Shown one piece after another: positions 1 through 7,056 of a DNA stretch of 13,724 nt. Location: positions 1 to 13,724 of the forward strand of contig PKRJ01000076.1 in assembly GCA_017577365.1 (NCBI GenBank), given 5' to 3'. A program made the position numbers and the translations under genes. The notes below the pieces were generated by a model. That model was not told where the DNA came from, made no database searches, and saw only the letters and a program-made list of their open reading frames with translations. This DNA comes from Gammaproteobacteria bacterium. GTDB lineage: Bacteria; Pseudomonadota; Gammaproteobacteria; Steroidobacterales; Rariloculaceae. Numbering within the stretch: the first letter of the stretch is position 1; each line of letters starts with the position of its first letter.

Positions 1-2
1 GG

Positions 3-167
3 ATCTCAGAAATTGTGAGACGACTGCAACAGTTCCACGGCGCCGCGGAGGTTGTCGGCCGGCGGCGACAGGCGTTCGACGCTCGAGTCCGCCGTTGCAC
101 GTGGCATGAGTCTTGCTCGATGCCGACGGGGGCTGCGGTGGCCCGACGGCCCGTAGACAACGAATAA
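3..167 (+). CDS. C-terminal end of a probable GT-B glycosyltransferase (5' end outside the window)
   Basis: This frame is open from the window edge to a TAA at 165-167, with mostly G/C third positions. The roughly 54 visible residues begin ISEIVRRLQQF and include ARVRRCTWHES. That layout resembles the last helices of GT4-type glycosyltransferases: a helix of the 'index, residue count' type, then an Arg-rich helix, then a (F/Y/T)W-(E/D) motif. The stop lies 11 bases before the start of the amidotransferase, on the same strand, which fits an operon. No catalytic region is visible, so the family call is inference from a short tail. It could also be non-coding leader sequence. The last dozen or so residues look like an unstructured tail. 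Confidence 0.42.
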   Translation: MSEIVRRLQQFHGAAEVVGRRRQAFDARVRRCTWHESCSMPTGAAVARRPVDNE

Positions 168-168
168 C

Positions 169-175
169 GAGAAGG
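169..175 (+). promoter_or_regulatory. Ribosome binding site that fixes the amidotransferase start
   Basis: GAGAAGG lies three bases upstream of the ATG at 179. It supports starting there rather than at the in-frame TTG at 113, which would put 22 extra residues in front of the essential cysteine. Confidence 0.5.
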
Positions 176-178
176 CTG

Positions 179-2104
179 ATGTGCGGAATCGCTGGAGTGC
201 TGCGCCCGGACGGCGTCGATCGTGCCGATCTCGATCGAATGATCCGTTCGTTGCAGCATCGAGGGCCCGACGGGCGGGGGGCTTTGGTCGCGGGCGCCGT
301 CGGCTTCGGTCACACCCGGCTCGCCGTCATCGATCCCCGATCGAGCACGCAGCCGATGGCGACGCGCGACGGGCGCTGTTGGCTCACGTTCAACGGCGAG
401 CTCTACAACTATCGAGAGCTCGCCAAAGAGCTCGAGCGCGAAGCTCCGCTCTCGACGCGCGGCGATACGGAGGTTCTGTTGCGACTCCTCGCGCGAGACG
501 GCACGCGCGCGCTCGCGAAACTGCGCGGAATGTTCGCGTTTGGCTTCTACGATTTCGCCGAACGCCGCCTGTTGCTCGCACGCGACCATACGGGGCAGAA
601 GCCGCTGTACTACTGGCACGACGGCGAGCGTTTCGCGTTCGCTTCGGAGATCAAGGCGCTGCTCGCGCTCGATGCGAGTCTCGCCGAGATCGATCCGGAC
701 GCGCTGCACGAGTACCTGACGCTCAGGATCGTCACCGCGCCGCGCTCGATGTTTCGCCGGATCCGCAAGCTTCCGCCCGGCCACTTCCTGATCTTCGAGA
801 ACGGGCGCGTCGAGATCGCTCCGTACTGGTCGCTGCGCTTCGAGCCGAAACACTCGATGTCTTTCGACGAGGCGTTGGAGGAGCTCGATGCGCGGCTGCG
901 TGACGCGGTGGCGCATCACCTCGTGAGCGACGTGCCGGTCGGCGCGTTCTTGAGCGGAGGCATGGACTCGAGCCTCGTCACGGCGATGATGCGCGCCGTC
1001 GGCGGCGCGCCGTTTCCGACGTTCAGCGGCGACGTCGCGCTCGACGGGCGATCGGAGTATCCCCACGCGAAGCTCGTCGCCGACCGGCTCGGTCTGCCGA
1101 ATCGACGGCTCGCGATCGAGCCGGTCATCGCGCGAATCCTGCCGACGGTGATCCGATATCTCGACGAGCCCGCGGACGCGCTCTCGGTCTGCGTGTATCA
1201 GCTCGCCGAGCTCGCCGCGCGTCACGTGAAAGTCGTGCTCGGCGGAGACGGCGGCGACGAGCTCTTCGGCGGGTACGACCGCTACTTCGGCAATCGCTAC
1301 GTCGAGCGCTACGCGCTGCTGCCCGAGCCGCTGCGCCAAAAGGTTCTCGGGCCGCTGATCGCGCGGCTGTCCGGCGGTCATTGGTATCGCAGCGTGGGGC
1401 ACCGGCTGAAGTGGCTCCACCTGCTCGCCGGGCTCGACGAGCCCGGTAAGCGTTACGCCAAGAGTCTCGGCTACTTCTACGTCAGCGACGAGTATCGCCG
1501 AACGTTGTACGGGCCGGCGCTGCTCGCGCGTGCTTCCGGGTTCGATCCGGAAGAGCGGATCGCGGAGCTTCACGACTCGGCCGACGCGCGCGAGGCGCTC
1601 GACCGTATGGTCTACGCCGACACCTGCACGCGGCTGCCGGATCACCCGCTGATGATTCTCGACCGGATGACGATGGCGCACGGGCTCGAGGCGCGCAGCC
1701 CGTTCCTCGACCATCGCGTCGCGGAGCACTGCGCGCGGCTCCCGGCCGTTTTCAAGGTGCGCGGCACGAGGCTGCGCGTAATCGAGAAGGCGCTCGCGCG
1801 CCGTTATCTGCCGGCGGAGATCCTGCGGCGGCCGAAGCAAGGGTTCTCGTCGCCGCTCTTCTACGCGCTGAAGAGCGAGTTCGGCCGATTGCGCGAAGCG
1901 CTGCTCGTCGAGTCGCGGCTCGTCGAGGACGGCTGGCTGCGCTCCGAGGGGATCGCAAGGCTCGTCGAGGATCACATTGCCGGACGGGCCGACCACGCGC
2001 AGCGGCTATGGCTTCTCTGCGCCGCGGAAGTCTGGTATCGGATCCGGTTGCGCGGAGAGGATGCGGTCGAGGTCGAGGAAGCGATGCTGCGGAGAGCCGC
2101 ATGA
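179..2104 (+). CDS. asnB: Asparagine synthase-type glutamine amidotransferase (class II), polysaccharide-cluster type
   Basis: This 641-residue protein has the two-domain AsnB layout. Residues 1-200 are an N-terminal nucleophile glutaminase that releases ammonia from glutamine. Visible residues are Cys2 directly after the initiator Met (MCGIAGV), HRGPDG at 27-32, Arg47, FNGELYN at 71-77 and Asp96 in GDTE. From about 230 on is an ATP pyrophosphatase synthetase domain with the PP-loop SGGMDSS at 259-265 and GGDGGDELFGGY at 355-366, which activates a carboxylate as an acyl-adenylate. Because Cys2 must be exposed, the ATG at 179 is the real start. The stop overlaps the next start (ATGA, 2101-2104), so the two genes are probably translationally coupled. 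AsnB is the family name. In polysaccharide clusters, relatives such as Pseudomonas WbpS are linked to amidation of sugar uronic acids, so free aspartate may not be the substrate. The family is certain; the acceptor is unknown. Confidence 0.93.
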   Translation: MCGIAGVLRPDGVDRADLDRMIRSLQHRGPDGRGALVAGAVGFGHTRLAVIDPRSSTQPMATRDGRCWLTFNGELYNYRELAKELEREAPLSTRGDTEVLLRLLARDGTRALAKLRGMFAFGFYDFAERRLLLARDHTGQKPLYYWHDGERFAFASEIKALLALDASLAEIDPDALHEYLTLRIVTAPRSMFRRIRKLPPGHFLIFENGRVEIAPYWSLRFEPKHSMSFDEALEELDARLRDAVAHHLVSDVPVGAFLSGGMDSSLVTAMMRAVGGAPFPTFSGDVALDGRSEYPHAKLVADRLGLPNRRLAIEPVIARILPTVIRYLDEPADALSVCVYQLAELAARHVKVVLGGDGGDELFGGYDRYFGNRYVERYALLPEPLRQKVLGPLIARLSGGHWYRSVGHRLKWLHLLAGLDEPGKRYAKSLGYFYVSDEYRRTLYGPALLARASGFDPEERIAELHDSADAREALDRMVYADTCTRLPDHPLMILDRMTMAHGLEARSPFLDHRVAEHCARLPAVFKVRGTRLRVIEKALARRYLPAEILRRPKQGFSSPLFYALKSEFGRLREALLVESRLVEDGWLRSEGIARLVEDHIAGRADHAQRLWLLCAAEVWYRIRLRGEDAVEVEEAMLRRAA

Positions 2105-3246
2105 ATCCCGGTCTGCCGGATTCGACCGCGTTTCGCCGCCTGAAGCGCTCGATCGCTCGCGTCGGCCGAACGCACTATCCGCGATTCCTGTTCGGCGGCG
2201 GCCTGAGCGAAGGGGAGATTCCGGTCTTCACCTATCACGACATCGAGGCCTCCGAGCTCGAGGACGATCTCCGATTTCTCGAGCGGAACGGCTATCGGAC
2301 GCTTTCGCTCGACGAGTATCTCGACAGGATGCGCGCGTCTCGGCCGAGCGCGGAGCGATGCGTGCTGTTGACGTTCGACGATGCGCGCCGAAGCTTCTGG
2401 GAAGCCGCTTTGCCCGTGCTCGAGCGCCGTGCGGCGCACGCCGTGCTGTTCACGCCCACTTATTGGATCGCGGACGGCAGCGCCGCGCGGCCCGATTCCG
2501 ATCCGCCCGGCTTCATGTCGTGGGAGCAGATCGCGCACTGCGAGCGCCATGCGCTCATCGACGTCGAGGCGCACGGGCATCGCCACGCGCTCGTCTTCAC
2601 GTCGAGCCGCCTGGCGGGCTTCGCGACGCCGTCGACGCTGGCCGCCTACGACCTTTTCGATTGGCCGATGCGCAAGGCCGGGGGGCGCGACGTGTGCGGC
2701 AGGCCGCCGCTCGGCACGCCGATCTACGAGTCGATGCCCCTGCTGTCCGCGACGGAACGAGTCATCGAGCCCGAGCTCGCGGCCGTGACGTGCCGCAGCC
2801 TCGTCGAGACCGAAGGCGGGCCGGCGTTCTTTGCGCGGCCGGACGCGCTCGTCGAGCTCCGCGCCGCGCACGCGGCGGTCGCGAGCCGCGTGCCGGTCGA
2901 ACGCCTTTCGGCCGCCGAGATGCGACGCGAGATCGAGGCGGAGCTGAGCGCCGTCACCGATTGCTTCCGGAGCAGGCTGGGCCGAAAGCCGCGCTGTTTC
3001 GCATACCCGTGGATGCTCGGGGGCACCGAGTCGCTCGCGATGCTCGCCGATCTCGGCTTCGACGCCGCGTTCGGCGTAGCGCTGGATTTCAGGCGCATCC
3101 GCGCCGAGGCCGCACCGCTTCCGGTGTTTGCGCGCTACAAAAGCGACTGGCTGCAGTTCTTGCCAGGGACCGGCCGAAGGCGTCTTCTGGATGTGCTGCC
3201 GCGCAAGATCTCCGCGTTCTTCGCGACGCAGCACTTCGCTCATTGA
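2101..3246 (+). CDS. Polysaccharide deacetylase family protein (NodB-like, carbohydrate esterase 4 type)
   Basis: The 381-residue protein probably removes acetyl groups from N-acetylated sugars by metal-dependent hydrolysis. The NodB signatures are present: VLLTFDD with the catalytic and metal-binding aspartates at 93 and 94, the metal-ligand motif HGHRH at 158-162, and CFAYPW at 299-304, which corresponds to the later active-site strand. Strand PVFTYHDI at 41-48 is the usual opening strand of the domain. About 135 residues separate the HxxxH motif from FAYPW, far more than in compact NodB enzymes, so there is a large insertion. I see no clear signal peptide or membrane segment. The start was chosen because its ATG overlaps the stop of the preceding gene (ATGA); the frame stays open 31 codons further upstream, but that stretch lies inside the amidotransferase gene. 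The GT gene follows after 22 bases. Substrate and compartment are not shown. Confidence 0.88.
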   Translation: MNPGLPDSTAFRRLKRSIARVGRTHYPRFLFGGGLSEGEIPVFTYHDIEASELEDDLRFLERNGYRTLSLDEYLDRMRASRPSAERCVLLTFDDARRSFWEAALPVLERRAAHAVLFTPTYWIADGSAARPDSDPPGFMSWEQIAHCERHALIDVEAHGHRHALVFTSSRLAGFATPSTLAAYDLFDWPMRKAGGRDVCGRPPLGTPIYESMPLLSATERVIEPELAAVTCRSLVETEGGPAFFARPDALVELRAAHAAVASRVPVERLSAAEMRREIEAELSAVTDCFRSRLGRKPRCFAYPWMLGGTESLAMLADLGFDAAFGVALDFRRIRAEAAPLPVFARYKSDWLQFLPGTGRRRLLDVLPRKISAFFATQHFAH

Positions 3247-3258
3247 CCGCGAAGCGTT

Positions 3259-3266
3259 AGGAGGAG
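3259..3266 (+). promoter_or_regulatory. Strong ribosome binding site of the glycosyltransferase gene
   Basis: AGGAGGAG is a near-perfect Shine-Dalgarno sequence immediately upstream of the ATG at 3269. It decides the start against the much longer open frame that runs back into the deacetylase gene from 3128. Confidence 0.75.
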
Positions 3267-3268
3267 AC

Positions 3269-4456
3269 ATGCGCGAAAGGGTCGTCTGCGTCATGGCCCG
3301 CGTGCTCGATCAGGACGACGGGCTGTACGTCTACTCGTACAACCTGCTCGAGCAGCTGCTCGAGCTCGACACCGAGTCGCGGTACTTGATACTGCTGCGG
3401 AGCGACAAGCGGGCGCGCCTGTTCGAGCGTTTCGAGAACGCCGACGTTCGAATCGTGTCCGCGCCGAAGACCGTGTGGGATCAGCTCGTCGTCCCGTTCG
3501 TCGCATGGCGCAACGGCGCGAATCTGATCTTCAACCCGAAGTTCTCTCTTCCGCTCATCTGGACGCGGGCCGCGACGTTCGTGCTGCAAGGCTCGGACTG
3601 GTACGTGAATCCGCAGAATTATCCATGGTGGGACAACGTCTACATCAGAATGACGATGCCCCTCTACTTGCGTAAGGCGGAGCAGGTGCTCGCGATCTCG
3701 CAAACGGTGGTCGACGATCTCTCGCGGTATCTGAAGCTCGACCGCTCGAAGACCGTGATCTCCTATGCGGCACCGGGACCGGGTTTCACGCCACAGCGCG
3801 ACGAGGAAGCGATCGCTCGTTTCCGCGAGGCGTACGGGTTGCCCGAGCGTTTCATATTGACCGTCGCGCGCAGCTATCACACGGGGCACGGGCGGATGCC
3901 GGAGTATCCCGGCGGCAACAACGAGCGTCTGCTGCGCGGCTACCGTCTCTACCGGGAGCGGGGCGGCAGCCTCCCGCTCGTCGTCGCGGGCAAGGGGATC
4001 GACGCGTACCTGCGAGCCCGCGGTTTCGGAGACAGGGAGCTCGAGGACGTCGTCTTTACCGGATTCGTGCCGCACGAGCGCATCCCTCTGCTCTATCAGC
4101 TCGCGGAGCTCTTCGTGCTGGCGACGCTGAACGAGAGCTTCGGCTTTCCGATCGTCGAAGCGATGGCGTGCGGCTGCCCCGTCATTGCGCCTTCGACCGG
4201 GGCTTGCTCCGAGGTCGGCGGCTCGGCGATCCGGCTCATCGATCCGTTCGATATCGAAAGCATCGCCGGGGCCATGCTCGAGCTCGAGCGCTCGCCGGAG
4301 ATTCGAGCGGCGATGCGCGGCGCGGGCCTCGAGGCGGTGCGGCGCTTCAGCTGGAAGGAGACCGCTCGCCGTACGCTCGCCGTCTTCGATGCGCTCGTGC
4401 CGCCGCCGGTGCGCGTCGCGCGGAAGGGCGCGCCGGAAGAGCCCGTGAGGCAATGA
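3269..4456 (+). CDS. Glycosyltransferase, GT4-type (GT-B fold)
   Basis: The 395-residue protein should transfer a sugar from a nucleotide-sugar donor to a lipid-linked or growing glycan at the cytoplasmic membrane face. The C-terminal half carries the family hallmarks. ERFILTVARS at 193-202 is the first strand of the donor domain, LPLVVAGKG at 235-243 follows, and VVFTGFVPHERIPLLYQLA at 261-279 comes next. The retaining-GT E-x7-E motif, ESFGFPIVE, has Glu289 and Glu297, followed by AMACGCPVIA. The final helix includes RRFSWKETARRTL. The N-terminal acceptor domain is more divergent, as is usual. A short insertion rich in Gly, Asn and Pro (about 205-218) sits just after the first donor-domain strand. 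The TGA stop shares bases with an ATG (ATGA, 4453-4456). Donor and acceptor sugars cannot be read from the sequence. Confidence 0.93.
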   Translation: MRERVVCVMARVLDQDDGLYVYSYNLLEQLLELDTESRYLILLRSDKRARLFERFENADVRIVSAPKTVWDQLVVPFVAWRNGANLIFNPKFSLPLIWTRAATFVLQGSDWYVNPQNYPWWDNVYIRMTMPLYLRKAEQVLAISQTVVDDLSRYLKLDRSKTVISYAAPGPGFTPQRDEEAIARFREAYGLPERFILTVARSYHTGHGRMPEYPGGNNERLLRGYRLYRERGGSLPLVVAGKGIDAYLRARGFGDRELEDVVFTGFVPHERIPLLYQLAELFVLATLNESFGFPIVEAMACGCPVIAPSTGACSEVGGSAIRLIDPFDIESIAGAMLELERSPEIRAAMRGAGLEAVRRFSWKETARRTLAVFDALVPPPVRVARKGAPEEPVRQ

Positions 4457-4509
4457 GCATGCTGCGATCGCCGGGAACGAAGCGGAGGGAGCCATCAGAA
4501 CCGCTTTGA
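4453..4509 (+). CDS. Possible 18-codon mini-ORF bridging two genes
   Basis: The ATG at 4453 overlaps the glycosyltransferase stop (ATGA). The frame runs 18 codons to a TGA at 4507-4509, which overlaps a TTG that can start the downstream membrane-protein gene (TTGA, 4506-4509). The peptide begins MSMLRSPGTKRRE and is basic and hydrophilic. It has no recognisable family. It could be a translational coupling device, the displaced N-terminus of the next protein after a one-base indel, or chance. Confidence 0.25.
   Translation: MSMLRSPGTKRREPSEPL
4484..4490 (+). promoter_or_regulatory. Purine-rich ribosome binding site with an unclear start partner
   Basis: GGAGGGA is a strong Shine-Dalgarno match. 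The next in-frame TTG (4506) is about 17 bases beyond the GGAGG core, which is too far for normal spacing. An in-frame ATC at 4494 lies at the usual 5-base distance. This site therefore leaves the start of the next gene open. Confidence 0.45.
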
Positions 4510-5543
4510 AGATCGCCGTCAGCATAGCGCTGCTCGTCGCGATTCTCTGGTACGCGGATGCGATCGACGACGTCGCCGCGCTGTTCCGCGGCGCGGCATG
4601 GGATCTGCTCGCGGCCGCGTTCGTCGTGATGACGCTCGATCGCCTGCTCATGAGCTATAAGTGGATCCTGCTGCTCAAGGCGCGCGGGCTCGAGCTGTCG
4701 CTGTATCGCGGGTTCACGATCTATTGCGCGGCGATGATGTGGGGCATGTTCTTGCCGGCGACCTTGGGCGCGGATGCGCTGCGGGGGTACTTGACGTCAC
4801 GCGCGGGACTCGACGGCTACGAGGTCGCGGCGTCGATCATCGTCGAGCGAATGATCGGCTTCGTTGCCGCGCTCGTCTTCGGATTGATCGGCATGTCGAT
4901 CATGAGCGCGGCGGGCGCCGTCGACGAGCGATTCGACCCCGTGTGGTGGCTCGGTGGGGCGGCGATCGCGTGCGCCACCTGCGCGGTGCTCGTGTCGTTC
5001 AGCGAGCGGGTCTTTCACGGCGCATGGCGCCTCCTGCCCCGGCGCGCGAAGGACTCGCGCATCGCCGCTCGGTTTCGCGATTTCCACGAGGTCTATCGCG
5101 GGTACGGCGCCGAGCGTGCGGCGCTCGCGACGTTCTTTCTGCTGACGCTGCTCGAGCAGACGCTCGCGATCGTCGCCACGTGGCTGCTCGCGCTCGCGCT
5201 CGGCGTCGAGGTCGCCCCGTGGTTTCTTGCGGCGGCCGTGCCGCTATCGATGCTGATCGCGAGGCTGCCGATCGCCTTCGACGGCATCGGGGTCTACGAG
5301 GGCATCTTCGTGTTGCTCATGGGGCTCGGCGGGATCGCGCCGGTCGAGGCGTTGTCGGTCGCGCTGGCGGGCCGCGTCGTGCAGATTCTCGCGTGGGCCC
5401 CATGGTGGCTGCTGTACTCGGTCGGTGCCGAAGGCCTGTCGGCCGGGCGACTCCGGCACGCCGTCGCGGGGCGATACGCTCAGTGGAGCGTAGGCCGGTC
5501 GGCCGACTCCGGCGGGCGGGAGGGGCCGCCGCGTACCTTGTAA
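4506..5543 (+). CDS. Multi-pass membrane protein of the UPF0104 / lysylphosphatidylglycerol synthase TM-domain family
   Basis: About 345 residues with many hydrophobic segments, roughly at 4-20, 31-48, 68-85, 113-133, 148-166, 206-234, 238-254, 263-285 and 288-305. It matches the flippase-like integral membrane fold (PF03706). The conserved landmarks are LPATLGADALRGYL at 83-96 and LPIAFDGIGVYEGIF at 254-268. Stand-alone members occur often in glycan and lipid clusters. A role in moving or modifying lipid-linked intermediates is inferred, not proven; this is not a classical Wzx. The TTG at 4506 gives the shortest plausible protein. An ATC at 4494 would add four residues (the protein would then read (M)RTALKIAVS) and fits the ribosome binding site better. 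The last 21 codons overlap the convergent gene on the other strand. Confidence 0.85.
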   Translation: MKIAVSIALLVAILWYADAIDDVAALFRGAAWDLLAAAFVVMTLDRLLMSYKWILLLKARGLELSLYRGFTIYCAAMMWGMFLPATLGADALRGYLTSRAGLDGYEVAASIIVERMIGFVAALVFGLIGMSIMSAAGAVDERFDPVWWLGGAAIACATCAVLVSFSERVFHGAWRLLPRRAKDSRIAARFRDFHEVYRGYGAERAALATFFLLTLLEQTLAIVATWLLALALGVEVAPWFLAAAVPLSMLIARLPIAFDGIGVYEGIFVLLMGLGGIAPVEALSVALAGRVVQILAWAPWWLLYSVGAEGLSAGRLRHAVAGRYAQWSVGRSADSGGREGPPRTL

Positions 5544-6958
5544 TAGCGGAACTTGCCGGAAGGCTCGCGCGCTATCCGCGCGACGATCTCGATCTCGGTC
5601 TGGCAACCCGGACCGAGCACGTCGCGCAGCAAGTCGCCGACCTGTCGCTCGAGCGCCGCCGAGTCCGGGCGGCGATGGAACTCGAGCCGGACTTTCCAAC
5701 GCTGCCGGTCGAGCTGCTCGAACAGCACTTTCTGAGCGGAGCCGAGCGGAGAATCCGAGGGACAGCGCTGCAGAGCGTCGCCGAGGATCGAGCCGTGTAT
5801 CCGAGTCCCGTCGGTCTTCGTCACGAGATCGGCCGCGCGGCCGCGCAGCGCGGCGAGCACGGGTTGTGGACGGCCGCACCGGCACGGGCTCGGCGAGAGC
5901 GCGCCGAGATCGCCGATCCGATAGCGGACGAGCGGCATCGCTCGGTTCACGAGGTTCGTTGCGACGATTTCGCCGAACTCTCCGGGCCGTGCCGGTGCGC
6001 CGTCCCGGAAAATCTCGACGTGGACGTTCGTCGCGAGCACGTGCAGCGATCCCGCCGGACATTCGGCCGCGATCGGTCCCATCTCGGTGCAGCCGTACGA
6101 CTCGATCAGCCGCTCACCGAGATGGCGAACGATCTCGTCGCGCTGAAATCGATAGAGCTGCTCGCCTCCGACCTTGACGTAAGGCACGCGGAAGGCGTCT
6201 TCCGCACGGCCCGTGCGGCCGATGTATCGCGCGAGCTCGTGAACGGCGGACGGCGTGCCCCAGACGAGCTGCGGCCGGAATGCGTCGAGATAGCGGACCG
6301 CCGCTTCGAGCCGTGCGGGCGTCAACGCGTCGGCCGGCACGAAGTGACGATTCAGCACGAAGTTCTCGATGAGCGACGCCGAGCCCCACAGTCGAAGCGT
6401 GCGCGTACCGATCTCGAGCCCGTGCCAGAGCATCGGGTGATACTCCGCCGCCCAGCTCCACGCGACCGCGTGCCGATCCCACAAGACCTCTACCGGCCTT
6501 CCGGTCGACGCGGAGCTGCGTCGCGCGAGGAGCAAGGCGGGCACGGCGCCATAGGCGAGGAGCTCGTTCTTTCTCTCGATGAGGTCGGCTCTGTCGAGCA
6601 GCGGCCAGCGTGCGATGTCGCGGGGATCGGAAGCGATGTGCTTGCGCCACGCGCAGGATCGGTAGAGAGGGACTCCGGCGCTCGCGAGCTCGAGCACCGT
6701 CTCGAGACGTTGGCGAGCGAGCGCGGCATAGCGTGCCTCGTCGAGCGCATCCCAGGATACGAGGTGCTGCATCCACCTGCCGACGGGGCGCCCGCGCAAC
6801 CGTTGGATACCGAGATACATCGCGCGGTGGAAAGCGCGTTCGAATCGACCGCCGCCGGCCGGATCGCGTGCCTTGCGGGAACCGAAGTCGCCTCCGAAGC
6901 GGCGCTCGTGCGACGCGGCGATCTCCACGTTCGTCATGCCCGAAATCTCCATCGTCAC
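5480..6958 (-). CDS. PaaK/CapK-like adenylate-forming enzyme (phenylacetate-CoA ligase family)
   Basis: This 492-residue protein belongs to the ANL superfamily, which activates a carboxylate with ATP and usually passes it to CoA or another thiol. Visible motifs are the phosphate loop RRSSASTGRP at 146-154 (Ala where most relatives have Gly), VWGTPSAVHEL at 232-242, ESYGCTEMGP at 286-295, the RYRIGDLG hinge-type motif at 345-352, and Lys469 in REPSGKF, the usual catalytic lysine of the C-terminal domain. PCRCGRP at 358-364 is the Cys-containing turn often seen in PaaK/CapK proteins. The family name does not mean that phenylacetate is the substrate. Next to an acyltransferase in a polysaccharide locus, it may activate an acyl or aryl group for glycan decoration. 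The start is GTG at 6958. ATG at 6937 has a GGAG nine bases upstream and is a good alternative (485 residues). Confidence 0.88.
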   Translation of the reverse strand: MTMEISGMTNVEIAASHERRFGGDFGSRKARDPAGGGRFERAFHRAMYLGIQRLRGRPVGRWMQHLVSWDALDEARYAALARQRLETVLELASAGVPLYRSCAWRKHIASDPRDIARWPLLDRADLIERKNELLAYGAVPALLLARRSSASTGRPVEVLWDRHAVAWSWAAEYHPMLWHGLEIGTRTLRLWGSASLIENFVLNRHFVPADALTPARLEAAVRYLDAFRPQLVWGTPSAVHELARYIGRTGRAEDAFRVPYVKVGGEQLYRFQRDEIVRHLGERLIESYGCTEMGPIAAECPAGSLHVLATNVHVEIFRDGAPARPGEFGEIVATNLVNRAMPLVRYRIGDLGALSPSPCRCGRPQPVLAALRGRAADLVTKTDGTRIHGSILGDALQRCPSDSPLGSAQKVLFEQLDRQRWKVRLEFHRRPDSAALERQVGDLLRDVLGPGCQTEIEIVARIAREPSGKFRYYKVRGGPSRPPESADRPTLH

Positions 6959-6974
6959 GCTTTCGATATCGTTG

Positions 6975-6986
6975 CGTTGCGCAACG
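6975..6986. repeat. Perfect 12-base palindrome upstream of the PaaK/CapK-like gene
   Basis: CGTTGCGCAACG reads the same on both strands and lies 17 bases upstream of the GTG start of the minus-strand gene, in the 98-base gap after the acyltransferase gene. It has no loop or U-tract, so it is not a terminator. Palindromes of this size can be operator half-site pairs, but chance is possible in GC-rich DNA. Confidence 0.3.
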
Positions 6987-7056
6987 TTTGGGCTTTCGGC
7001 ACTGCATAGGTTGGGCCAGTGGCCGCACTACGCCGAACGTACGAGCGCCTAGCGGA

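Noticed and set aside
113..178. TTG at 113 as start of the amidotransferase
   Set aside because: It would bury the catalytic Cys2 behind 22 residues, whereas class II amidotransferases need the cysteine at the mature N-terminus. The ATG at 179 has a ribosome binding site.
1972..3294. Minus-strand open frame of 440 codons opposite the deacetylase
   Set aside because: It is antisense to a gene with an intact TFDD/HxxxH signature, and its own translation has no recognisable motif.
4661..7009. Plus-strand open frame of 782 codons
   Set aside because: It runs across the membrane-protein gene in another frame and then antisense to the PaaK/CapK-like gene. Its composition is Arg/Ala-rich with no motif, as expected of GC-rich shadow frames, and the genes it overlaps have clear family motifs.
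7014..7024. GGCC-AGT-GGCC inverted repeat between the acyltransferase and PaaK/CapK-like genes
   Set aside because: A four-base stem without a T-tract is common in GC-rich DNA.
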